Source: a virus. Taken from it: DNA of 60,313 nucleotides. A program made the position numbers and the translations under genes. The notes below the pieces were generated by a model, which was not told the origin of the DNA, did no database searches, and saw only the letters and a list, made by a program, of their open reading frames with translations. Each line of letters starts with the position of its first letter. The stretch's first letter is position 1. The DNA lies in the IMG/VR virus record IMGVR_UViG_3300047476_000372, positions 1-60,313 of that record. One strand, 5' to 3'. Shown here one piece after another: positions 48,834 to 57,647 of the stretch.

Positions 48834-48841
48834 TAAATTTG
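48834..48841 (+). promoter_or_regulatory. -7 element TAAATTTG
   Basis: 19 bases before the start of the giant gene; no TTG at the usual distance. Confidence 0.5.
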
Positions 48842-48860
48842 CTTTACAAATAATCTAATA

Positions 48861-51800
48861 ATGCCAGATAAGGTATCACCATCGAAATTTGCTGCATCTG
48901 TAAAAGCGAAATATCCTGAATATCAGTCATACGATGATATCGAATTGACTAATGCAATAATCAAGAAATTCCCAGAATATAAAGAATACGTAGATTTTGG
49001 TGGTCCTGTGCCTGCTGCTAAACCTAGACCAACAGGAGGACTACCTAGTTTTCAACAACAGGTAGAGTACATGACTCCTCTTGTTTCAGAGGAACAGCCA
49101 AGGCCTTCTAAATATCAGGAGGCTGTTAATAAAGACAAGAGCGAGATTGGTAAGACAGCATCTACTTTTTACAATACCATACTAGGTTCATTTGAAACAT
49201 TAACAAAACTTGCTACAGAATTACCAGCTGCATTTCCTGTAACACCATACCAATTTTCTCCTGTAGATATTGGTGGTGCAGCAGAATCTGCTAGGAAATT
49301 TCAACAGCTACCATTAGAGGAAAGACTAAAGCCAGTAAAAGAATCAAGAAAAGGTATTGAACGTGCTTTTGATGTAGTACGTTCTGGGTATACTACTAGA
49401 GAAGAAGAAGCTGCACTAAAAGGACAATTTGATGTAACAGATGGTATAGGTTTTAAGGATTTTCAAGCATTATTAGCTATGTCAGGTGGTATAGCTACAG
49501 ACATGGCACTAGGTGCTGCTACTGGAGGAGCTACATTTGTTGGCCAAGGAATGCAGTATGCTTTTGAAGATTATGATAATGCAGTTCAAAAGTCTGGATA
49601 TGCTATGGACCCTAAAGCAAGAAACCTATATGGTATTGCTGGTGGTGTAATTAATGGTGTATTAGAAAAATTTGCGGTAGATAAGATAGTTGGAGATGTA
49701 CCTGTATTTAGAGATTTGCAGAGAAAAGTAATTGCAAATGTTTTAAAGAATACAGCTAATGTCACAGGCAAAAGAGCTATAGATGCTATAGAAGAAGCTG
49801 CTGTAGCAGAAGTTAGAAAACTATCTAGTAATCTTAAAAGAGCTGGATATAGAGCATTAGTGGAAGGTGGGACAGAAGCTGCTCAAGCTGCTCTAGAAGA
49901 TGGAATGAAGTTTGCATCAAATGCTGTACAAGGCAATGAGGTATTTAATGAAGAAGAAATTGCTAAAGGTTTTATATCTAATGTAGTAAACTCTGCAGTA
50001 GCTGGAGGTGTATTTGGCCCTATGCTAGGAGCAGGAGCAGATATAACTTTTGGCAAGAATGTAAACACTGAGATACTTACAGATATTGCTAACGCAAAAA
50101 CTACTGAAGATTTAGATGGTATAAGACAAGAGCTTACAAAGACATTTGATGAGAATAACTTCTCTCAAGAAGAGCGTGATATTATCATGAATAATGCCAA
50201 TAGGTATGCACAGATAAAGCAGACTATTCCAGAAGGAACTCCTGCATTATCACAATCTGTTGCAATACCTAAGATTGAGCAGAGAATGAAGCTTGATGAA
50301 GAGATTAATAAAAAGACAGAATATATAAATACTGTTGATGAAGCTGTTAGGGGTTCTGAAGAACAAGAGCTTTCTTTCCTTCAAGATAAGAGAGCATCTT
50401 TGAATGATGAAATTAGAGAAGTAATATCTAATGATGTATTTAATTATACAGAAGAAAATGGTAAGTATTACAAATCATTAGAAGGTGGAGCAAAAGAAGA
50501 AATATCAAAAAATAGATACGATTTAGAACAAATTAAAAGAGGAAACTATGCCACTACAGAAAGCAAAGAGCAAGTCCAAGAAGGACGTCCAGAAGGCGAT
50601 ATCAGCCAACGTCAGGGAGCTCAAGAAATCCAAGACCAAGAGGCCTTTAAATCAGATATTGGCTATCGCTATATCGTCGGCGAAGAAGGGGATGACATCC
50701 CGATAACAGCACTTCTAAACAAGAAGGTTAGAGTTAAGGGACAGCCTGCTATTCTATATCAACAAGGACAAACTATTGAAGCTAGGATTATAGGTACAAA
50801 TCGTATCATAGAAATAGGTAATGTAAATAAGTTAATGAATGAGTTACCTGATGCATACGATATTGAACTAGATGAGGTGCTTGTAACAGAGACTCCACAG
50901 GGATATAGAATTGAAGGTCAGCCACTAAAGAATACTAATGAGAATCCACTAGACGCAATTAGTCTAGACCAGAATGGTAATGTGATGAATGTTGTTCTTA
51001 CAACACCTGCTGGTAAGAGAAGGAAGTTTAGAGGCCAAGTAGCTCAGGACTTAGCATACCAAATACAACTAAAAGAAATACTAAAAGATGAAGAACAATT
51101 TGAAGAGTTCCTTACAAGGGAGCACCAAGCAGAACTCGATGCAGCAGCCAAAATCGCAGCCCAGCAAGAACCTGAGCAAGTTCAAGAGCCTGTCCAAGAA
51201 CAGGCAGTTGGAGTTGATGAAACAATTTCTCCAAGGCAAGTCGAACCAACCTATGGCAGGGTCACAGACAGAGATGCAACAACAAGCGTAAGGCTTCCTA
51301 ATCCAAATAGGATTCAAAGAAAGGTATTGAATGATGCTAGAAAAGTTGCAACTGCATTAGAGATATTTATACCTAGAACTACTGGACAAGCAGTACAGAT
51401 AAGTTTGCATGATGCTAACTCATTTGAGGAGGCTGTAGTTGCAGCAGGTGGAACACAACAAGACGCTACGTCCAGAGGGTTCTACATGGCAACAGATGGT
51501 AGCATACATCTTAACATGGATAACTTAGAAACAGATACTGTTCTTCACGAAGGATTTCATCCAGTACTTGACTTTGTAGAGGCTACAAACCCTGCAAAGA
51601 TTAATGAGTTCTATAATAAGTTAGCTTCAATACCGGGTGCTGAGCCAATTATAGCTAAGGCAAAAGAACTATATGGAGAAGGGGATGCACACAAGAAGGA
51701 AGCTATAACAGACTTTGTTGCTGCTGTAGCTGATGGTAGAGTAGTTGTAAATCCATCTAACTTCCAAAAGATTAAGGCATTTGTTTTAAATCTTGTTAAG

Positions 51801-54800
51801 AGTCTTGGAATAGGTAGTGGTCAGAAAATACTTACCGTAAAAGATGAGACTGGATTAGTAGAATTATCTAAATATATAACAGAACAGTTTACGTCTGAGT
51901 TTGGACTTATAACTACAGTAGATGTAGCTAATATTATTTCTGAAAAAGAAGCAAATAGAGAGATTGCTGAGGTAGAAAAAGATTTAATAGGTGAAAAGCA
52001 ATACGATTCTTCTGAAGGTCAAGACGTTGATAAAACCATTCCTGAAAAAGGTAGTGGTAGGGGTCCTCAGTTTAGCAGGTCTACACTAGAGAACGCTAAG
52101 AATAATTTAAAGAAGGTATCTGATTTAGCTGGTACTAAGATTGCTAGAGTTGTGTTTTATGACATGACTAGAGTTGGTAAGCTAGATATTAAAAATATAA
52201 AGACAGGTTATACTCCTAATATTGAAGGTAAGGGTGGGCCTTTATACTCATACATGGATAACTCTGTACAGAACAAATCTGTTTTAGCATTTGTGAGTAT
52301 AAACCAAGCTATACAGTCTTTACAGAGACAACAGATGTTCCCAGAAGCTGTACATGCTATTGCATCACAGAATCCAATGACTGCACACTTGGGTAATAAA
52401 TCTACACTTCAAGCTTTGTTTGGTGAAGGTATAGGTATATTCCAGAATGCAGCTAAGACTAAAGCACAAGAAAAAGAGATTGTAAACATATTAGTATCTG
52501 AGATAGATAGGATGTCTAAGATGCCTCCTAACATAGAGGCTAGCAAATCTGTAAATAAGATATTGCAGAAAGTAAATCTATCTTCTATTAAAACTATAAA
52601 TGACTTTAGAGACAATATACTTCTTGGAGAAGGTGACTCATTTGGTAAGAGAGGTTCTATCTTGACTGAATTGCTACAGAATAAACAATCAAAGGTAACA
52701 GCAGCTACAAGAAACTCACATAAGATACTTCACTATAAGTATGGTATACCAACAATAGAAGATATTGCAAAAGGAAACAATCAGAGTGAATTGTCAAATA
52801 TAGAGCTTGGTGATGTTGTAAAATTAGTAAGACCAAGTGTAGAGCCTGTGATATACACTACAGACCCTGCAATGTTTGAAAGATATAGCAATAACCCTAC
52901 TCCAGAGATGAAGAAGGGTGGCATTAGAATAGAATTGCTTCCTGAAGAATCAGCACATGAATCATATCCATTTGTTCTAGTTGGCGAAAACGTAGCATTA
53001 CTAGAAGAGTATATAGGTGCACAACAGCTATATCAAAACTTTAAGGATATAAAGAAGAGTGCTACATTCTTTAAGGTAGGTAGAATGAAGAAAGAGTCTG
53101 AAGCTGGTAGAGTTCCTGTATCTGTAATAACAGAGCAGAAAGGTCCACAGTTTCAGAGACAATATGCTGATGTAGTTAATGGATTCTATTCACCTATAGT
53201 TAAGAAGGTTAATGAATTCAAACAACCTAATGCATCTGCAACTAAGTGGAAAGAAATAGTTGGATTCAAGACAGATGAAGCTGTATACTCAGGGTTGGCA
53301 GACTGGTTAAATTCAAAGAAGCCTAACGAACAGGTTTCTAAACAAGATGTCTTGAAGTTTATGAAAGACAATAGACTTCAGATTATTGAGAAGACAAGAG
53401 GTGGAGACTATAAAGTCTTCGATATGAGAACAGATAGAGAAGTAGATTCATTTGAAACACTAGATGAGGCTCAAGATTTTGTAGCATCTGCTAGAGAGGA
53501 TGGAGATAGATATGGAATAGAAGAACCTATAGGTGGATTTATAAGTAGTATATATGAAGGCTATCAATTGCCGGGTGGTAAGGACTATAAAGAAAGACTC
53601 GTAATGCTTCCGGGTAAAGATATTTTTAAGGGAAATCATTTCAAAAATGATAGCAATATACTTGTACATCTTAGGATGAACACCCGCACCGATGCCGATG
53701 GCAAGAAAGTATTATTCTTAGAAGAGGTTCAGTCAGATTGGGGGCAACAGGGTAAGAGAGAAGAGTTTAAAGAAATTCCTAAAGCTCCATTTGTAACTGA
53801 TACTAATGCTTGGGTAAAGCTTGGAATGAAGATTGCACTTAAAGAAGCTGTTAAGGAAGGTGCAGATAGAATTGCTTGGACTACAGGACAACAGCAAAAT
53901 GAAAGATATGACCTTAGAAAACAGGTAGATGAGATACAGTACAATGACAATGGAGACGGAACTTACAGCTATTCAGCAGTTAAAAATAATTCTGAAATAG
54001 GTTCTAAACAAAATGTAAGTATAAAGGTTGTAGAAGAGGACCTTGGAAAAGATATCGCAGATAAGATACTTTCTTCAGAAGGAAGTAAAATACCTTTTTC
54101 TGATGCTGCTGGAGCAAAGTCTTTAAAAGGTGAAGATTTAAAGTTTGGCGGTAAAGGAATGAATGCATTCTATGGCGATGCACAGAATGTAGGTATTGTT
54201 GGTAAGGTAGCTAAAGCTGTTGTCAAAGAACTTACTGGTAAGGAAGGCGTCATTATAGAAAGTAAAATATCTTCTCCGGTTAATCAAGATGTTATAGATA
54301 GATATAATAGGGCTAGACAATACGGGAATGTTCCAGAGGCTTTAGCTAAAGAATATGAGCAAGCTACTGGTTTACAAGGAACACAGCCAGCTATAGAATT
54401 AACTCCTGAGCTCAAACAATCTGTTAAGGCAGGCATGCCACAGTTCCAGAAAGCTCCAACAAAAGCCATATCTAAGAAGCCTATAGTAGGAGTTGTACAG
54501 AAAACATTTATAGACCAATTTAGATATGGTGTATTAGGTAAGGAGGGAGTAAAACTAAAAGAGGCACAAGCAGGTGAACTGTCAGCAGAACTAGCTAAAG
54601 CTGAGAGGGTTACTAAAAATGCAATACAATTAATAGCTAAGTATAAGAACTCTGTATCTAAGACAGATGTAGAAGACTTCATGACAGGTAATGAAGTAGA
54701 AGGTAATCTACCTGCAGATTTAGCAGCTGCATTAACAGAGGCTAGAGAGCATGTAGATAACATGACTGAAAGATTAATACACTTAGGTGTTATTGATGAC

Positions 54801-57080
54801 CAAGAGACTATAGATTACTACAGAGAGAATAAGGGTAAGTACTTGGTACGTTCTTACGAATCTATAAACTATAAAGATACTAAGGTATCTAAGTTTCTCT
54901 ACGGAGAAGGCTTGGATGTAGATAATGTAACTAAGAAACTAAAGAATGTAGATAAATCTGTTGTAGATGCAGCACTTAAGTTCCTTGCTGATAGGGCTAT
55001 GGAACAGAACTCTTCTTTATCTGAAGAGGATGCTATGAGACAGGCTAGAATTGAGGCTAATGGACTTCTATCAAATGCTGAAGAGTATGTCATGCAGAAA
55101 GGCCTTACTGGCAGCACTAATATAGCTTCTTTAGGAAAGAGACTATCTGATAAAGAGTTTGCTCCAGAACTTAGGGCATTGATGGGTGAATACACCGACC
55201 CTATATATAACTACTATGCATCTATATTTAAGATAGCAAGTCTTACTTCTGCTAGACAATACCTAAACTCTATGAAGGAGTATGGTATGGGTAAATTTAT
55301 GTTCCCATACAAGACAGAAGAAGCTACAGTGCAGATAGCTGGAGAGGGTTCTAGGACCCTTGAGCCACTGAATGGTCTGTATACATTCCCAGAGATTTAT
55401 GAGGCACTAAAGAAGGCAGACAAGGATGTACAGCCAATAATTATCCAGACACTAGGTAGGATACGTAAGTTCAAGACTGTATATAACCCTGCTACACATA
55501 TTAAGAATATAGTAGGTAATACAGGATTTGCTATGTCTAACGGTCACTGGAACTACATGAAAGAGGCTTACAAGTACATGAGAGCTTCTGTCACAGGGGA
55601 GACCGATGAGGATATCAATAGAGTTATGGACACCCTAAACAGATATGGTGTTTTAAACAATACTATTGGTATAGGAGAACTAAAGCAATATTTTAACAGA
55701 CATGAGAATGTAGATGACTTCTTGACTGAGATATATCAAGCTGGTGGTAAGAATAAGGCTATGTTCGGAAAAGTAAAGAATGCTGTTGCTCAAGTACCTA
55801 AGTTCATGGAGAAGGCGTACCAGATAGAGGATGACCTATTCAAGATACTTGGATTTGTGAATGAATCTAACAGGTATGCTAAAGCAATGTATAATGCAGA
55901 GTATAATAAGCTTACTGATGCTCAAAGGTCAGAGGTAGATAAGGTAGTTGCTGAGATTGTAAAGGATACATATCCTACATTCACTCGTGTTCCTAAGATT
56001 GTAAAAACAATTAGTAAGGGATTGTTTATGGGTAACTTCTTGTCATTCCCTGTAGAGTCGGTAAGGACTCAATATAACTCTATGGCACTTGCTTTGAAAG
56101 AGATTAATAGCGGGAATCCAAGGCTTAAAAATGTCGGTCTAACTAGACTTGCAGGAGCTGCTGCATATAATGCTATATTCTCTGGAATGGTTTACTACTC
56201 TTACTCTTTAGCAGCTGCTGGACTTACTGGTATGTTAGGAGTTCTAAATGGAGACGATGAGGATGAAACAGAAAATGCAAAGGCTATATCAAGATACGTC
56301 CCTCAGTGGAATATGAAGACAGATAAATACATTGAAATGTTTTCCAATGGTAAACTTATATATTATGACATTGGTTCTCTAGATTCATATAGCTACCAGA
56401 AAAGAGTTTGGAATGCGTTTTGGTCTAACATAAATAATAAAGAAGGGTTTGATAAGGCTATATCTGAGTCTATTGCAGAAGCAGTTGACCCATGGCTACA
56501 GAGAGACTTTGCGATAGAAAACTTTAATAAGTTGTGGAATAATCCAAACAACTCTATATATAATCCAAAGGATAATGCATGGAGAAAGTTGCAGGATATG
56601 TCTATGTTTGTTGCAAAACAAATGGGTCCGGGTGCTCTTGGAGCATCTATAAAGATAGCTGATAGCTACACTAAGGGAGACTACGACAAAGCTATAAACG
56701 AAGGTTTTTCTCAAATTGTCAGGAGATATGATATAGACCTTGAGAAGCAATTTAAAACATTTATATATGTAGATAATACTAATAAGAATAGTGATATTGG
56801 ATTTAGGGATGCACTTAGGAATACAGAAGATATATATAAAAGAGCTAAAGATGCTGGAGCTAAGGGTATTGAACTAGATGATGCATATAGGGAAGCTGTA
56901 GATAAGTACAAAGAGCAAGTTAAGATTATTAGAGAGTACTACAATTCAGCTACTAGAGCGGGTGTACCAGCCAAGAAGCTTAATGAAATTATGGATAAAT
57001 CAGGGTTTAGTCCAGCTGTTAAGAAGGGTGTAACTGAAGGTAAGTTTAACTTCCCTGACAAGAGTTACATTAAGAAGTAG
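48861..57080 (+). CDS. Giant polyvalent internal virion protein, 2739 aa, with HExxH peptidase-like domain
   Basis: The longest gene in the window. Residues 190-420 contain Gly/Ala-rich segments that could enter a membrane. A zinc-peptidase-like motif HEGFH lies at 896-900. Three PQF words, each in a G/M-PQF-S/Q-R/K context (Pro1069, Pro1429, Pro1860), sit between apparent domains and look like linkers or cleavage sites. Around 1620-1800 is the recurrent phage module with EEVQSDWGQQG and WTTGQQQNERYDL. At 2208-2216 YNPATHIKN resembles the LPD38-type domain of large polyvalent proteins. A hydrophobic segment follows at about 2431-2465. Probably packaged and ejected with DNA. Confidence 0.75.
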   Translation: MPDKVSPSKFAASVKAKYPEYQSYDDIELTNAIIKKFPEYKEYVDFGGPVPAAKPRPTGGLPSFQQQVEYMTPLVSEEQPRPSKYQEAVNKDKSEIGKTASTFYNTILGSFETLTKLATELPAAFPVTPYQFSPVDIGGAAESARKFQQLPLEERLKPVKESRKGIERAFDVVRSGYTTREEEAALKGQFDVTDGIGFKDFQALLAMSGGIATDMALGAATGGATFVGQGMQYAFEDYDNAVQKSGYAMDPKARNLYGIAGGVINGVLEKFAVDKIVGDVPVFRDLQRKVIANVLKNTANVTGKRAIDAIEEAAVAEVRKLSSNLKRAGYRALVEGGTEAAQAALEDGMKFASNAVQGNEVFNEEEIAKGFISNVVNSAVAGGVFGPMLGAGADITFGKNVNTEILTDIANAKTTEDLDGIRQELTKTFDENNFSQEERDIIMNNANRYAQIKQTIPEGTPALSQSVAIPKIEQRMKLDEEINKKTEYINTVDEAVRGSEEQELSFLQDKRASLNDEIREVISNDVFNYTEENGKYYKSLEGGAKEEISKNRYDLEQIKRGNYATTESKEQVQEGRPEGDISQRQGAQEIQDQEAFKSDIGYRYIVGEEGDDIPITALLNKKVRVKGQPAILYQQGQTIEARIIGTNRIIEIGNVNKLMNELPDAYDIELDEVLVTETPQGYRIEGQPLKNTNENPLDAISLDQNGNVMNVVLTTPAGKRRKFRGQVAQDLAYQIQLKEILKDEEQFEEFLTREHQAELDAAAKIAAQQEPEQVQEPVQEQAVGVDETISPRQVEPTYGRVTDRDATTSVRLPNPNRIQRKVLNDARKVATALEIFIPRTTGQAVQISLHDANSFEEAVVAAGGTQQDATSRGFYMATDGSIHLNMDNLETDTVLHEGFHPVLDFVEATNPAKINEFYNKLASIPGAEPIIAKAKELYGEGDAHKKEAITDFVAAVADGRVVVNPSNFQKIKAFVLNLVKSLGIGSGQKILTVKDETGLVELSKYITEQFTSEFGLITTVDVANIISEKEANREIAEVEKDLIGEKQYDSSEGQDVDKTIPEKGSGRGPQFSRSTLENAKNNLKKVSDLAGTKIARVVFYDMTRVGKLDIKNIKTGYTPNIEGKGGPLYSYMDNSVQNKSVLAFVSINQAIQSLQRQQMFPEAVHAIASQNPMTAHLGNKSTLQALFGEGIGIFQNAAKTKAQEKEIVNILVSEIDRMSKMPPNIEASKSVNKILQKVNLSSIKTINDFRDNILLGEGDSFGKRGSILTELLQNKQSKVTAATRNSHKILHYKYGIPTIEDIAKGNNQSELSNIELGDVVKLVRPSVEPVIYTTDPAMFERYSNNPTPEMKKGGIRIELLPEESAHESYPFVLVGENVALLEEYIGAQQLYQNFKDIKKSATFFKVGRMKKESEAGRVPVSVITEQKGPQFQRQYADVVNGFYSPIVKKVNEFKQPNASATKWKEIVGFKTDEAVYSGLADWLNSKKPNEQVSKQDVLKFMKDNRLQIIEKTRGGDYKVFDMRTDREVDSFETLDEAQDFVASAREDGDRYGIEEPIGGFISSIYEGYQLPGGKDYKERLVMLPGKDIFKGNHFKNDSNILVHLRMNTRTDADGKKVLFLEEVQSDWGQQGKREEFKEIPKAPFVTDTNAWVKLGMKIALKEAVKEGADRIAWTTGQQQNERYDLRKQVDEIQYNDNGDGTYSYSAVKNNSEIGSKQNVSIKVVEEDLGKDIADKILSSEGSKIPFSDAAGAKSLKGEDLKFGGKGMNAFYGDAQNVGIVGKVAKAVVKELTGKEGVIIESKISSPVNQDVIDRYNRARQYGNVPEALAKEYEQATGLQGTQPAIELTPELKQSVKAGMPQFQKAPTKAISKKPIVGVVQKTFIDQFRYGVLGKEGVKLKEAQAGELSAELAKAERVTKNAIQLIAKYKNSVSKTDVEDFMTGNEVEGNLPADLAAALTEAREHVDNMTERLIHLGVIDDQETIDYYRENKGKYLVRSYESINYKDTKVSKFLYGEGLDVDNVTKKLKNVDKSVVDAALKFLADRAMEQNSSLSEEDAMRQARIEANGLLSNAEEYVMQKGLTGSTNIASLGKRLSDKEFAPELRALMGEYTDPIYNYYASIFKIASLTSARQYLNSMKEYGMGKFMFPYKTEEATVQIAGEGSRTLEPLNGLYTFPEIYEALKKADKDVQPIIIQTLGRIRKFKTVYNPATHIKNIVGNTGFAMSNGHWNYMKEAYKYMRASVTGETDEDINRVMDTLNRYGVLNNTIGIGELKQYFNRHENVDDFLTEIYQAGGKNKAMFGKVKNAVAQVPKFMEKAYQIEDDLFKILGFVNESNRYAKAMYNAEYNKLTDAQRSEVDKVVAEIVKDTYPTFTRVPKIVKTISKGLFMGNFLSFPVESVRTQYNSMALALKEINSGNPRLKNVGLTRLAGAAAYNAIFSGMVYYSYSLAAAGLTGMLGVLNGDDEDETENAKAISRYVPQWNMKTDKYIEMFSNGKLIYYDIGSLDSYSYQKRVWNAFWSNINNKEGFDKAISESIAEAVDPWLQRDFAIENFNKLWNNPNNSIYNPKDNAWRKLQDMSMFVAKQMGPGALGASIKIADSYTKGDYDKAINEGFSQIVRRYDIDLEKQFKTFIYVDNTNKNSDIGFRDALRNTEDIYKRAKDAGAKGIELDDAYREAVDKYKEQVKIIREYYNSATRAGVPAKKLNEIMDKSGFSPAVKKGVTEGKFNFPDKSYIKK

Positions 57081-57092
57081 GGCTATATTTCT

Positions 57093-57100
57093 TATATTTG
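57093..57100 (+). promoter_or_regulatory. -7 element TATATTTG
   Basis: 15 bases before the next start, just after the giant gene. Confidence 0.55.
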
Positions 57101-57115
57101 CATAAATAATATAAT

Positions 57116-57646
57116 ATGCCATTCATAACAGCCTTTACGGTTACACAGACTGGTGACTGTACTAAGTTTACAGTAAATGACACCTCTAACTACGCTACAG
57201 AAGGTACTGGCACTTTTACTGCTAGAAAATTAACTATACAGAAATCTGACGGTACATATCTTACTGTAGGCGCAACAGTTTATAATGAATACGTGTGGCC
57301 ATTTGCCAGTGGTAACTCTATAGAGTTTACTGCTATTGACAAAGACTATTCATACGAAGTCACTCTTGCTCATACGTCAAGCGCACCTCAACCGGGTTCT
57401 ACCTATACAAAAACTAATGCTGCTGTTCTAGTTTGTTATACCATGAGTGGTTTCTACACTTTTGCGTATAACATGGTAATTAACCCTTCTTTAGAAAAGA
57501 ATTACAAATATGTAAAAGATGTCATGAGGTTGTGGATAGAGAAAGAATCTGCGCAGAAAGCTGCAATAGATAATGATTTTCAGGCATCACAGGCATCACT
57601 TGATAGAGCTAAGAATATTGTAGATAACATTACATCAGGTTACTAA
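57116..57646 (+). CDS. Tail-associated protein, 176 aa
   Basis: A beta-rich N-terminal domain (Thr-rich, about 1-110) is followed by a helical region ending in a coiled-coil-like tail (QKAAIDNDFQASQASLDRAK). It precedes the tail fibre by one base, so it may attach the fibre or act as its adaptor. I recognise the layout from other Bacteroidetes phages, without function. Confidence 0.65.
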   Translation: MPFITAFTVTQTGDCTKFTVNDTSNYATEGTGTFTARKLTIQKSDGTYLTVGATVYNEYVWPFASGNSIEFTAIDKDYSYEVTLAHTSSAPQPGSTYTKTNAAVLVCYTMSGFYTFAYNMVINPSLEKNYKYVKDVMRLWIEKESAQKAAIDNDFQASQASLDRAKNIVDNITSGY

Positions 57647-57647
57647 T

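Noticed and set aside
48861-57080. Giant gene as a virion RNA polymerase
   Set aside because: No DFDGD-type or single-subunit polymerase motif is visible; the recognisable modules are those of polyvalent/ejection proteins.
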